In this document: one piece after another, positions 9,125 through 17,152 of the stretch
How the letters are laid out: each line of letters starts with the position of its first letter
Numbering within the stretch: position 1 is the first letter of the stretch
NCBI RefSeq assembly: GCF_001613005.1
Contig: NZ_BDBN01000023.1
Span: forward strand, 62,001 to 126,000
Reading direction: 5' to 3'
Source: Nocardia nova NBRC 15556
GTDB lineage: Bacteria > Actinomycetota > Actinomycetes > Mycobacteriales > Mycobacteriaceae
Length of the DNA: 64,000 nt
Notes under the pieces: model-generated
Seen by the model: the letters and a program-made list of their open reading frames with translations, nothing else
Told to the model about the DNA's origin: nothing
Database searches by the model: none
Position numbers and translations under genes: made by a program

Positions 9125-10786
9125 TCACCGGTCTTCGGTGAGTTGTCCGGCGGACATGTGCCAGCGCCGCGTCGCACGCACCGTATCGAGCATGCGGCGA
9201 TCGTGGGTGACCAACAGCAGCGTGCCGTCGAAGGACTCGACGGCCTGCTCCAGCTGTTCGATCGCGGGCAGATCCAGATGGTTGGTCGGTTCGTCGAGGA
9301 CGAGCAGATTGACCCCGCGTGCCTGTAGCAGCGCCAGCGCCGCGCGCGTGCGCTCACCCGGCGACAGAGTGTCGTTGGCGCGCAGCACGTGCGGGCCGCG
9401 GAGCCCGAATTTGGCCAGCAGCGTACGGATCTCCGCCTCCGGCCAGTCGGGTACCTCGGCGCCGAAAGTGTCGGCGAGCGTGGCCGTTCCACGGAACAGG
9501 CCACGCACCTGATCGACCTCACCGATCGCCACGCCCGAACCCAGCGACGCCGCCCCGGCATCCGGAGCCACCTTGCCCAGCAGCAGCGCCAGCAGTGTGG
9601 ATTTGCCGGAACCGTTGGGACCGGTCAGGACGATCCGATCACCCCAGTCGACCTGCGTGGTGACCGGACCCAGAGCAAACTCACCGCGCGACACGACGGC
9701 GTCGGACAGCGTCGCCACCACCGAGCCGCTGCGCGGTGCGGATGCGATCGACATCCGCAGCTCCCACTCCTTGCGCGGCTCCTCCACGGCCTCGAGCCGT
9801 TCGATGCGGCGCTGGGTCTGGCGCACCTTCGAAGCCTGTTTCTCGGTGGATTCGGCCCGCATCTTGCGACCGGCCTTGTCGGAGTCCACCTTTCGCGGAT
9901 CGCGAGCCTTCCGGCGCGCATTGCGTACGCCATGTTCGAGCCAGTTTCGTTGCATCACCTGCCGCGCTTCCAGCCCGGCCTTGGTATCGGCGTACTCCTC
10001 GTAGGCCTCCCGCGCGTGCCGGCGGGCGATCTCGCGTTCGGCCAGATACGAGTCGTAACCGCCGTCGTAACTGCCGACCTGCTGCTGGGCGAGATCGAGT
10101 TCGACGATCCGGTTGACGGTGCGAGCCAGGAACTCGCGATCGTGGCTGATCACCATCAACGGCGTTCGCACCCCGGTCACGAAATTCTCCAGCCGGGTCA
10201 GGCCCTCCAGGTCGAGATCGTTCGTAGGCTCGTCCAACAGCAGAATGTCGAAGCGCGACAACAGGACCGAGGCCAGTCCGGCCCGCGCCGCCTGCCCACC
10301 CGACAGCGCGGTCATGGGCGTGTCGAGGCCCTGCGGCAAACTTTCGGTGAGTCCCAACTCGGCGGCCACCTCGGCGGCTCGCGGCTCCAGGTCGGCACCG
10401 CCCAGTGCGAGCCAGCGGTCCAGGGCGGCCGAATAGTCCTCGGCGGCGGTCTCGTCGGTCGCCAGCTGTTCCGCCGCGGCGTCCATCGCCAGCTGCGCCG
10501 CCGCCACTCCGGTCCGGCGGGCCAGGAATTGGGCCACCGTCTCGTCGGCCAGGCGTTCCGGTTCCTGTGCGAGGTAGCCGATCGTCGCATCGGGCGGACT
10601 CAGCGTGATCCGGCCCGTCTGCGGCGTGCGAGCGGCCAGCATCCGCAACAGCGTCGACTTGCCCGCTCCGTTCACCCCCACCAGGCCGATCACATCACCG
10701 GGCGCCAGCACCAGATCCAGGTCCTCGAACAGCACCCGGTCTCCGTGCCCCGCCGACAGGCCGTGCGCGTGCAGAGTCGTACTCAC
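9125..10786 (-). CDS. ABC-F family ATPase
   Basis: 553 residues starting at GTG 10786 (a GTG six bases earlier is also possible). Two ABC ATPase domains: the first has Walker A GVNGAGKS, signature LSGGQ and LLLDEPTNDLDL; the second has GPNGSGKS, signature LSPGE and VLDEPTNHLDL. They are joined by a charged helical linker (~residues 230-310: ARKVDSDKAGRKMR and EKQASKV) that in ABC-F proteins reaches the ribosomal P/E site. There is no membrane domain. ABC-F proteins act on the ribosome, either in translation regulation or antibiotic protection; which applies here cannot be told. The stop region overlaps the widest frame of the membrane gene, so the two may be co-transcribed. Confidence 0.92.
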   Translation of the reverse strand: MSTTLHAHGLSAGHGDRVLFEDLDLVLAPGDVIGLVGVNGAGKSTLLRMLAARTPQTGRITLSPPDATIGYLAQEPERLADETVAQFLARRTGVAAAQLAMDAAAEQLATDETAAEDYSAALDRWLALGGADLEPRAAEVAAELGLTESLPQGLDTPMTALSGGQAARAGLASVLLSRFDILLLDEPTNDLDLEGLTRLENFVTGVRTPLMVISHDREFLARTVNRIVELDLAQQQVGSYDGGYDSYLAEREIARRHAREAYEEYADTKAGLEARQVMQRNWLEHGVRNARRKARDPRKVDSDKAGRKMRAESTEKQASKVRQTQRRIERLEAVEEPRKEWELRMSIASAPRSGSVVATLSDAVVSRGEFALGPVTTQVDWGDRIVLTGPNGSGKSTLLALLLGKVAPDAGAASLGSGVAIGEVDQVRGLFRGTATLADTFGAEVPDWPEAEIRTLLAKFGLRGPHVLRANDTLSPGERTRAALALLQARGVNLLVLDEPTNHLDLPAIEQLEQAVESFDGTLLLVTHDRRMLDTVRATRRWHMSAGQLTEDR

Positions 10787-10933
10787 GCCCACGAGTCTGC
10801 CGGGTTCGGGGTACCACCCTGAGCCCGGGCCGTGGAAATCAGGGTCGGGATGGGTCTCGCGCCCGATGCGCGCGAGGGCGCCCGCACAGCACAGTGGAAC
10901 CACCACGCACGACCGTGACAGAAGGAGAGCGTT

Positions 10934-11125
10934 ATGACCGCCCCCACCCGCCGCCTCACCCGATCGAGCTCCGACAAGTGGATCGGCGGCGTCTGCGGTG
11001 GCCTCGCCGAATATTTCGGCTGGAACGCCAATCTGATCCGCCTGCTGTTCGTCCTGTCCTGCTTGCTGCCCGGCCCGCAGTTCATCGTCTACCTGGTGCT
11101 GTGGATCGTCATCCCGAAGCAGTAG
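10934..11125 (+). CDS. Small PspC-domain membrane protein
   Basis: 63 residues made of almost nothing but a PspC domain: RLTRSSSDKWIGGVCGGLAEYFGW, then NANLIRLLFVLSCLLPGPQ, then IVYLVLWIVIPK, giving two membrane-associated helices. PspC domains take part in envelope-stress (phage shock) responses. AGAAGGAGAG precedes the ATG. It is a stand-alone gene, divergent from the ABC-F gene. Two larger PspC-domain proteins lie at 55-61 kb. Confidence 0.85.
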   Translation: MTAPTRRLTRSSSDKWIGGVCGGLAEYFGWNANLIRLLFVLSCLLPGPQFIVYLVLWIVIPKQ

Positions 11126-11145
11126 CGGACGCGATGCGACGGTAG

Positions 11146-11196
11146 TTATCCACAGGCAAACCTGCGGCCCACCTCGGCGCCGGCAAGTTATCCACA
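11146..11196 (+). promoter_or_regulatory. Pair of perfect DnaA boxes
   Basis: Two copies of the consensus DnaA box TTATCCACA, each preceded by G, lie as direct repeats at 11146-11154 and 11188-11196. Their starts are 42 bases apart, about four helical turns. They sit between the small PspC gene and the acidic protein gene starting at 11280, where they could control transcription or titrate DnaA. No dnaA or dnaN is nearby, so this is not evidently the chromosomal origin. Confidence 0.7.
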
Positions 11197-11279
11197 ACAT
11201 GCCGGGCCGGGGATGCGCAGCGCCGCTTCCGGATGCCAGGATGGAACAAATTCCCGCACGTCCCTCGAGGAGCACATAC

Positions 11280-11588
11280 ATGATCCATTCGGGCGATCTG
11301 CCGGGCCTGGACCTGCCGGAAGTCGACGCACACTCCGACCTCGGCGGCATCGGCGCCGTGGAGCTGAACCACCCGTCCCAGGACATCGACGCGGACGGCA
11401 TCCTGGACACCGAAACCTTCCACAGCGACCACTCGATGGAAGTCTGGTCCGATATGGACCACGACGGCTACGCCGACCACGTCAGCATCGTCGACGACGG
11501 CGGCGACTACTCCGCCTGGGAGTTCCACCACTATCCCGACGGCCGCACCGAGTGGGTCCAGGTGGACAAGGGCAAAATGGGCAAGTGA
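11280..11588 (+). CDS. Small acidic protein with two DxDxDG loops
   Basis: 102 residues from ATG 11280, preceded by GAGGAG. Very acidic, without signal peptide or membrane helix. Two calcium-loop-like motifs, DIDADGILDTET and DMDHDGYADHVS, resemble EF-hand/dockerin-type loops. They are followed by a Tyr/Trp-rich stretch (SAWEFHHYPDGRTEWVQV). It resembles small proteins of Nocardia/Rhodococcus that I know as DUF6802-like; that label is tentative. Calcium binding is an inference from the loops. Confidence 0.65.
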   Translation: MIHSGDLPGLDLPEVDAHSDLGGIGAVELNHPSQDIDADGILDTETFHSDHSMEVWSDMDHDGYADHVSIVDDGGDYSAWEFHHYPDGRTEWVQVDKGKMGK

Positions 11589-11711
11589 GCGGCGTGGCTT
11601 CGGTTTTCGACCGCCGGTACGTGATGGAACCGGCTGCTGTCCGAGCGCGTCCAAGAGAGTACGGGAAGGCTGTGGCGTCGGCCGCAGGTCAGCGAGGGAG
11701 GGGAGCTAACG

Positions 11712-12062
11712 ATGGCTTCGGGTGGGCACGTCAAGGTGGACGTCGTGTCGCTTCAGCGGATGGCGACGAATCTCAAGGGCTCCGCGGGTGTACTCGACAA
11801 CAAGACCACGGAGTTGACGTCGCATACCTTCGGGGGTCCGCAGGCCGGCCGTGACTACACTGCCGACGGTGTCAAGATCAACCACTCGCTGGGGCACCTG
11901 ACCGCCTGGTTGAAGAATTGGCAAACCGCGATCGCGAAGATGGGGGAAACGATGAGCACCAGCGCCGACACCTACTCGACGGTCGATGACTCCAATGTCG
12001 AAAAGTTCAACGCGACGGGTGTGAATCTGAACCCGACAACGCCCGCAGCGGCGCGCGTCTGA
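11712..12062 (+). CDS. WXG100/EspC-like small protein
   Basis: 116 residues, preceded by GAGGGAGGGGAG. Helical hairpin pattern: VDVVSLQRMATNLKGSAGVLDN, then a turn, then HLTAWLKNWQTAIAKMGETMSTSADTY. Length and layout fit a T7SS small partner. The canonical W-x-G turn is replaced by FGGPQAGRDY, so it belongs to the looser EspC-like group. It is followed 40 bases later by the large effector-like gene. Confidence 0.6.
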   Translation: MASGGHVKVDVVSLQRMATNLKGSAGVLDNKTTELTSHTFGGPQAGRDYTADGVKINHSLGHLTAWLKNWQTAIAKMGETMSTSADTYSTVDDSNVEKFNATGVNLNPTTPAAARV

Positions 12063-12102
12063 TGTGTTCCCGATGTCGTGCGCATCGTGTCCGTGGTGGT
12101 GA

Positions 12103-13767
12103 ATGCTGGTGACTCTCAACGTTTCTACCGACGCCTCCGTAGATAAGATCCTGGACGAAGGTTGCACCGGGCTGATGTTCTTCCAGGAATATCTGCCCCG
12201 GTACGCGCAGGTCAACAAACTTCTCGGATTCGGCCGAGCAGAGATGCCGTCCTACGAATCCTTATGTGCCAAATACGATACCGAGCGAGGCATGGACCTT
12301 GCCGCCTTGGACGGTGTCGCACAGGATCTCAGCCGCGTGGTCGGCGAGGCCGATACCGAACTGGAACTTCAGAAGACGCAACTCGGCGCCGTCCAATCCA
12401 TCTGGCAGGGCACTGCCGGAGATGACGCACATGCCCTGCTCGACCAGCAAGTCCGGCGTGCGCAGACGGACTACGACCAGGTCAAGCAGGTGTCGTTGGG
12501 CTTGGCGTTCGCGCCCGGCTCGTTGCGAAATGCGGTCTTGGGCAAGGCGGAAGCGGTAAAGAAGTATTGGAAGGACGACGGCCCGGACTTCGATGGCAGC
12601 GCGGGGCGGCAGAAGATCGACTGGATGATCATGGTGGCTGCCGAGTACAAGAACCCGGGTTCGTACGCGCCCGTGGTGTCGATGCAGATTGCCAAGCAGT
12701 ACGGGCCCACGGCCACGGACTGGCTTCGAACGGTTTTCGTCAAGGGTGTGGAAGACACTGTCCAGTCTTTCAATGACCTTTGCGCGCGGACGAAATCAAC
12801 GATCGAGCAGCTCTACGGCGGCATATCGGACGCCCTCGACCGATTGGATGTCTCGGCGTACCCGATGCCGGCAGGGACTCCGCAGCCGTCCCAGCCGAGC
12901 AACCCGGGGCCTTCTCCGAGCAATCCGGGACCGGCACCCGCCAATCCGGGCCCAGCTCCGGCGAATTCGGTCCCCAGTAATCAATCGACGCCGGGGAATA
13001 CCGTCCCGTCGTCGGTCTCGCCGACGGTCACCTCCGGCCTCGACGGACTTGCGCAGATCAGTCAGGTGGCATCCCAGCTCTCTCCGGTGGTCAGCACGCT
13101 CGGGCAGTCGCTGACGCAGGGAGCGACAGCGTTGTCCACCGCGATCCAGCAAGGGTTCGACGGTGCCCTGCAGCAAGTGCAGTCGCTGTTGCAGCCGCAT
13201 GACGCGAAGGGGGCCGCAGACGGTAAACCGAATGCCGAATTCGACATCGCCGGAAGACATCTGAAGTTCGAGATGGGTCCGAACGGTGAGCTGAAGGTCG
13301 TGATGTCCGACAGTTCGGGCGACGAGAAGACCTACAGCATGAAGCTGGACGAGCACGGCAACCCGGTGATCAACACCGAGGACAAGAAGCCGGGTGCGGA
13401 GGGGGACGCGGGGCACCCTGGCGACTCACCCGCAGGTGATGGTCAGCCCTTCGGCGAGGGGCAGCAACCCGGTGACGGCCGCAAGCCCGATGACACCGAG
13501 CAGAAGCAGGACAGCGGTGTCGGCAAGCCGGGCAACGATGATCAGGCACCTCCGCCACCGAAGCCGACCGACCAACAGCCACCCGCCGGAGGTGGTCAGT
13601 CGAGCGAAAACGGTGGTAGTCAAGCCAATCCGGTCAACCCGGCTACACCCCCGCCGCCTCGCCGTGACTCCGAAACCGATCACAAGCCGCCGGCCGTCCC
13701 GCCGCAGGGGCCGCCGCCCGATCCCAACGGCTCGGGCGCGGAACTGGCCGAGGCGGGCCCACTCTGA
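12103..13767 (+). CDS. WXG-type T7SS effector-like protein with Pro-rich tail
   Basis: 554 residues. Residues ~60-235 are helical with a W-x-G turn (SIWQGTAGDDAHALL, Trp101), typical of the WXG superfamily fused to a larger protein. A Pro/Asn-rich repeat NPGPSPS/NPGPAPA follows around 266-290. Residues ~300-370 form a second helical region (LAQISQVASQLSPVVSTLGQS). A short beta-rich segment comes next (FDIAGRHLKFEMGPNGELKVVM, split by turns). The tail is a long Pro/Gly/Asp-rich stretch. No enzymatic toxin domain is recognised, so it may be structural or a chaperone-like substrate. It converges on the toxin operon. Confidence 0.6.
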   Translation: MLVTLNVSTDASVDKILDEGCTGLMFFQEYLPRYAQVNKLLGFGRAEMPSYESLCAKYDTERGMDLAALDGVAQDLSRVVGEADTELELQKTQLGAVQSIWQGTAGDDAHALLDQQVRRAQTDYDQVKQVSLGLAFAPGSLRNAVLGKAEAVKKYWKDDGPDFDGSAGRQKIDWMIMVAAEYKNPGSYAPVVSMQIAKQYGPTATDWLRTVFVKGVEDTVQSFNDLCARTKSTIEQLYGGISDALDRLDVSAYPMPAGTPQPSQPSNPGPSPSNPGPAPANPGPAPANSVPSNQSTPGNTVPSSVSPTVTSGLDGLAQISQVASQLSPVVSTLGQSLTQGATALSTAIQQGFDGALQQVQSLLQPHDAKGAADGKPNAEFDIAGRHLKFEMGPNGELKVVMSDSSGDEKTYSMKLDEHGNPVINTEDKKPGAEGDAGHPGDSPAGDGQPFGEGQQPGDGRKPDDTEQKQDSGVGKPGNDDQAPPPPKPTDQQPPAGGGQSSENGGSQANPVNPATPPPPRRDSETDHKPPAVPPQGPPPDPNGSGAELAEAGPL

Positions 13768-13800
13768 CTCGTCCACCGCTGACCACCCGGGAGAATTGAG

Positions 13801-14127
13801 ATGGACCTCGCCCGCCACCTCGAAGAGGTGATGTACGAACACAGCCGCTGGCTGCGCAACCACAACGAGGACTACGAGGAAGCTCAACGCCGACTCGCCG
13901 CCAATGGCGCACATCTCGCCGCGGAGATCGACCGAGGCGTCGCCGAAGCCGAACGCCTGGCCGCCGCCGAAGCCGAGGAGCGCGAGCGCCAAGAAGTAGA
14001 GGCCCGCGAGCAACGCGAAGCGATAGCCCGCGCCGCGGCCGCCCGGAAAGCCAACCAGGCCGTCGCCCCGATCGACGCCGAAGACGAGGACGACGCCTAC
14101 TACCGCCGCAAGAGCTGGCTGGTCTGA
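13801..14127 (+). CDS. Small coiled-coil protein with acidic YYR...WLV tail
   Basis: 108 residues, mostly one long charged helix (AEAERLAAAEAEERERQEVEAREQREA, broken by no proline) that should form a coiled coil. It ends in an acidic run and the tail DDAYYRRKSWLV. The C-terminal tail matches that of the YbaB-like protein at 25135-25662 (DDYYRNRGYL), which suggests a shared T7SS-related docking motif. Last gene of the 11.7-14.1 kb module; ribosome site GGGAGAA before the ATG. Confidence 0.6.
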   Translation: MDLARHLEEVMYEHSRWLRNHNEDYEEAQRRLAANGAHLAAEIDRGVAEAERLAAAEAEERERQEVEAREQREAIARAAAARKANQAVAPIDAEDEDDAYYRRKSWLV

Positions 14128-14165
14128 ACCGGCAGGCTTCCCTCGTCACGGCCGGGCCGAGTTGG

Positions 14166-14552
14166 TCACAGGCCGTTGTCCCTCTCCGCGGATCGGAGCA
14201 TGCGCACAGCGACCGATAGCTCGGCAGGGCCCGGCTGCGCAGCTGCATAACCACATTCTCGAATGTGCGCCAGGAACGCAGGTTCCGGAACGACATCGTG
14301 TTCTCGCAGGTAGTACGCGACTGCGCGCGACCACATCCATGTGCCGTCGGTCGCGAAGGAGGCAGGCACGACCTTGCCTCTCGACGCATCAATCCTGTCG
14401 ATCGTGCGCCCGCTCGTTCGCGCCGCGATCGTCGCACCAGAGAGGAATCGCAAGACAGCCTCACGTTCGGCGTCATCCAACGAAGGACGCTCGTGGGCTG
14501 GTGCGGGCATGCCTTCGGAATCGAACGCCCCGAACAACTCGGCAATCCTCAC
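14166..14552 (-). CDS. Putative immunity protein, paralogue of the gene at 16724-17113
   Basis: 128 residues from GTG 14552. Mixed alpha/beta, no signal peptide. The block FATDGTWMWSRAVAYYLREHDVVPEPAFLAHI aligns in order with SDGEWIWRLDSIHYLRNY and PQEFVDHV in the 129-residue product of 16724-17113, so the two belong to one family. Last gene of the toxin operon, 30 bases after the preceding gene. By position (a small soluble protein downstream of a polymorphic toxin) it is likely an immunity factor; direct evidence is lacking. Confidence 0.55.
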   Translation of the reverse strand: MRIAELFGAFDSEGMPAPAHERPSLDDAEREAVLRFLSGATIAARTSGRTIDRIDASRGKVVPASFATDGTWMWSRAVAYYLREHDVVPEPAFLAHIRECGYAAAQPGPAELSVAVRMLRSAERDNGL

Positions 14553-14582
14553 CGTTCCGCTCCCCCCTCGCCGATCGCTGTG

Positions 14583-15458
14583 CTAACGCTGGGCGACTGC
14601 CTTCAGTCGTTCCAGTGACGGAAGTTCGTCTTCCACAGCGTTCGGTTCGATCAACCCGGAGAGGCGGTCTTCAGGATGGTGGCGACTGTCATGAAGGGTC
14701 TGCAGTGGCGGAAGTTGCTGCCTGTACCCATGGCTCAATCGCAATTGCCAGAGACCGGCGGCGATGTGCGCTGTCCTGCCGGCGGACCGGAGAGGAAGGT
14801 AGTCGGCGGCGTCGTTCTCGACCGAGGCCCAGAGATAGCCGATATGCCGACCCTCCTTCAGTATCGGCAGAAAGCGGACTGCACTGGATGTGCTGGTTGG
14901 GTAGCGGCGCAACGGCGTGCTGACCAGCGGGCCCCAGCCCTGTGAGCGGTCGACCGGCGTGCCGTCGGGGTACATACCGTCCTGTACCAGCGGGTCGGGC
15001 GGAGGAGGGCCGCCCGGGTTCACCAATTCGTATAGGGCAGTAAGGCTTTCGGCTCGCCTGACCGAAGCGCCGGCGGGTATTCCACCACCCTCGGGATGCT
15101 CCGCCGCACCGATCCACTGCTGTACCGCTTGCTGGGCCGGGAGCCGGTCTGCGTAGGCGGCGGCCAGCCGGTCCGCCCACGTGTCGATCGCGGTCCACGA
15201 CGGGTCGGACAGCGGATCGCCGTCCGACATCTTGCGGATGAAACCGGCGGAGTTGTGGGTCGCCGATGCCCAGAGGCACCCCATGAATTTGCCGCGTCGT
15301 ATGACAGGCACATATCTGACCGGTTGCCTGGTCCAGCCCTCGTATGTGGCGCGAGGTGCCATCGGCGCACCGAAACCGGCTGGAGGTTCGTAGCCTGGTG
15401 GGGCGGCAGGGGGCTGGTTGGCGAAAATGAACTTGTCACTGACGATCGCCTCCGCCAC
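14583..15458 (-). CDS. Putative immunity/accessory protein with duplicated domain (copy 2)
   Basis: 291 residues from GTG 15458, with AAGGA eight bases upstream. It contains two similar ~110-residue halves. The first has YVPVIRRGKFMGCLWASATHNSAG. The second has FLPILKEGRHIGYLWASVENDAAD. The hinge is PDGTPVDRSQGWGPLVS. The neighbouring 282-residue protein (15541-16389) has the same two halves and hinge, so the gene pair arose by duplication of an already duplicated domain. No membrane helix or signal. I do not recognise the family; position in the toxin operon suggests neutralisation of, or partnership with, one toxin domain. Confidence 0.6.
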   Translation of the reverse strand: MAEAIVSDKFIFANQPPAAPPGYEPPAGFGAPMAPRATYEGWTRQPVRYVPVIRRGKFMGCLWASATHNSAGFIRKMSDGDPLSDPSWTAIDTWADRLAAAYADRLPAQQAVQQWIGAAEHPEGGGIPAGASVRRAESLTALYELVNPGGPPPPDPLVQDGMYPDGTPVDRSQGWGPLVSTPLRRYPTSTSSAVRFLPILKEGRHIGYLWASVENDAADYLPLRSAGRTAHIAAGLWQLRLSHGYRQQLPPLQTLHDSRHHPEDRLSGLIEPNAVEDELPSLERLKAVAQR

Positions 15459-15540
15459 ACGTCGTTCCTTTCATCCGTGTACATAGGGTGGGCGTGAAGT
15501 CGAGCTCGAGCCCTGCCGACGAGCTTGTGCGGTGAATCCG

Positions 15541-16389
15541 CTACTGCTGTGCGAGATTTACGAGCTGTTGCACTGTGGGAAGCTCCGCGTCCGGCACGTT
15601 GGGTTGGATCATGCCTGACATGTGGTCTTCAGGGAAGGCGCGACATCTGTCGAGGATTTCGAGCGGTGGAACGTTCTGTTCGTAGCCCTCGGTAATGCGA
15701 AGTTTCCAGAGGCCGGCGGCAATTTGTGCGGTTCTGCCCGCTGCCGCGCGGGGCAGGTAGCCGGCCGCGTCGTTGGTGGTCGACGCCCACAGGTAGGCAA
15801 TAAGGTTGCCGCTCTTGATAATCGGCAGATACCGAACCGGTGAGTCGGTGGTGGAGGGGTAGGTGGTAGCGGGTGCGGAGACGAGTGGTCCCCAGCCCTG
15901 CGCGCGATTCACTGGTGTGCCGTCAGGGAATTCGCCGTCTTGAATGAGAGGTCCAGGCGCCGCAGGGCCGCCAGGGTTGGTGCGCTGGTACAGAGCGTCG
16001 AGATTCGGCGCGTCGGGGACAGGTGCGTCGGCGGGGATGTAGCCGCCGATGGGATCTTCGGGCGCGCCGACCCAGCGCTGTACAGCATCGACGGGACGTA
16101 ATCCCTGCTTGCAGGCGGCGTCGAGCCGCTCCCGCCAGACGTCCATCCAAGAGAAGTCGTCACGACTCAGGATGCGAACCAGTCCGGCGGAGTTGTGGTG
16201 CTGCGACGCCCAGATGTGACCGACGAACTCACCGCGGATCAGGATCGGCCAGTAGAACAAGGGTTTACGAGTCCAGGGCTCGTATCGCCCTTCGAGCGGA
16301 TCGCGCTGCGGTTTCGGCTCCGGATACTCGGGCGTCCCCGGCGGCGGGAGGGGGCCCCAGTTGTAGCTGGTGTCGTCCCAGGAGTTCAC
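15541..16389 (-). CDS. Putative immunity/accessory protein with duplicated domain (copy 1)
   Basis: 282 residues from GTG 16389. Clear paralogue of the 14583-15458 product along its whole length. Half 1 carries YWPILIRGEFVGHIWASQHHNSAG; half 2 carries YLPIIKSGNLIAYLWASTTNDAAG. The hinge PDGTPVNRAQGWGPLVS is almost identical between copies. Each half ends in a Trp-containing helix followed by an acidic PED(P/H) segment. Lies 14 bases after the 100-residue gene and 82 bases before its paralogue. Function unknown. Confidence 0.6.
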   Translation of the reverse strand: MNSWDDTSYNWGPLPPPGTPEYPEPKPQRDPLEGRYEPWTRKPLFYWPILIRGEFVGHIWASQHHNSAGLVRILSRDDFSWMDVWRERLDAACKQGLRPVDAVQRWVGAPEDPIGGYIPADAPVPDAPNLDALYQRTNPGGPAAPGPLIQDGEFPDGTPVNRAQGWGPLVSAPATTYPSTTDSPVRYLPIIKSGNLIAYLWASTTNDAAGYLPRAAAGRTAQIAAGLWKLRITEGYEQNVPPLEILDRCRAFPEDHMSGMIQPNVPDAELPTVQQLVNLAQQ

Positions 16390-16403
16390 GATGATGATCC
16401 CGT

Positions 16404-16706
16404 CTACGAGGGTTGTTCGTCGGTGGGTGATGCGGCCCCGGGATTCCGGTAATGTTCCCGTATTTCGCCTGGTTGGATCTCGTTCTCAGGAGTGACCAGG
16501 CCGAATCCCTTTGTGAATTTAGGGTTGTCGTCGACAATCCGCTGCTCGGCCGGTACGGCGTCTCGGGCGGCGATATCTTCGGCCACTCGGCGATCGATGT
16601 CATGCAACTCCTCGACCGAGATGCCCATTCGCGCCGCAATCTTTTCGTCGACTCGACGCTGTTCGGCGGGGTCGGCGGCGGAAGGGCGGTCCGGCTGATA
16701 GGTCAT
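16404..16706 (-). CDS. Small protein of unknown function in the toxin operon
   Basis: 100 residues from ATG 16706, with GGAGCG upstream; the frame is open further up but that part lacks coding character. Charged and helical (EQRRVDEKIAARMGISVEELHDI), then VPAEQRIVDDNPKFTKGFGLV and a flexible end. No membrane helix, no catalytic motif, no similarity noticed to its neighbours. Tight spacing (17 bases upstream, 14 downstream) shows it belongs to the operon. Could be an immunity or adaptor protein. Confidence 0.5.
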   Translation of the reverse strand: MTYQPDRPSAADPAEQRRVDEKIAARMGISVEELHDIDRRVAEDIAARDAVPAEQRIVDDNPKFTKGFGLVTPENEIQPGEIREHYRNPGAASPTDEQPS

Positions 16707-16723
16707 CGTGCGCTCCGGTTCGG

Positions 16724-17113
16724 TCAGAAGTATGCGGCGATTGCAGTGTCGTATCGTGCATCGGTCACATCGATGACCCCCGGCGGCTGGTAGTTCTGCC
16801 GACGCACATGGTCCACGAATTCCTGTGGCATGTCGAGCGAGTAGTTTCTCAGATAGTGGATCGAATCCAGCCGCCATATCCACTCGCCGTCCGAAACGAG
16901 AGTGGGTCCGCTACGGATCCACTCACGGCCGTCCACCATATCTACGACATCTTCCATGACATCGAATACAGGGGTCCCGGCCTGCATATAGTCCGCAATC
17001 CGATCGCGGTCGCCTATGATTCGGGTGGTGTACGACTCGGATAGCGGTTTCAATTCGGGCTTGTCTTTTCGGTACATTTCCCGATATATGCCGACCGCTC
17101 GAAGATTCTGCAC
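16724..17113 (-). CDS. Putative immunity protein, paralogue of the gene at 14166-14552
   Basis: 129 residues from GTG 17113; the frame stays open upstream to ~17150, so the true start may be slightly earlier. Soluble alpha/beta. SDGEWIWRLDSIHYLRNY and MPQEFVDHVRRQNYQPPG align with the 128-residue product at 14166-14552. Base composition is noticeably richer in A/T than the housekeeping genes. Placed 39 bases after the SseB-like gene. Likely immunity factor by position. Confidence 0.55.
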   Translation of the reverse strand: MQNLRAVGIYREMYRKDKPELKPLSESYTTRIIGDRDRIADYMQAGTPVFDVMEDVVDMVDGREWIRSGPTLVSDGEWIWRLDSIHYLRNYSLDMPQEFVDHVRRQNYQPPGVIDVTDARYDTAIAAYF

Positions 17114-17152
17114 AGTAAACTCTTTTCGACGAGTATCGAATGTGGTAAAAAG

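Noticed and set aside
7552..9561. Long minus-strand open frame of about 670 codons overlapping the T7SS-linked membrane protein
   Set aside because: Covers well-supported genes in other frames; composition is Arg-rich and typical of a frame shadow.
11146..11196. Chromosomal replication origin at the DnaA boxes
   Set aside because: Only two boxes, no A/T-rich unwinding region and no dnaA, dnaN or gyrB nearby.
12103..13767. Enzymatic toxin domain in the second T7SS module protein
   Set aside because: The C-terminal part is Pro/Gly/Asp-rich and no R/STS/ExE, nuclease or other catalytic pattern was found.
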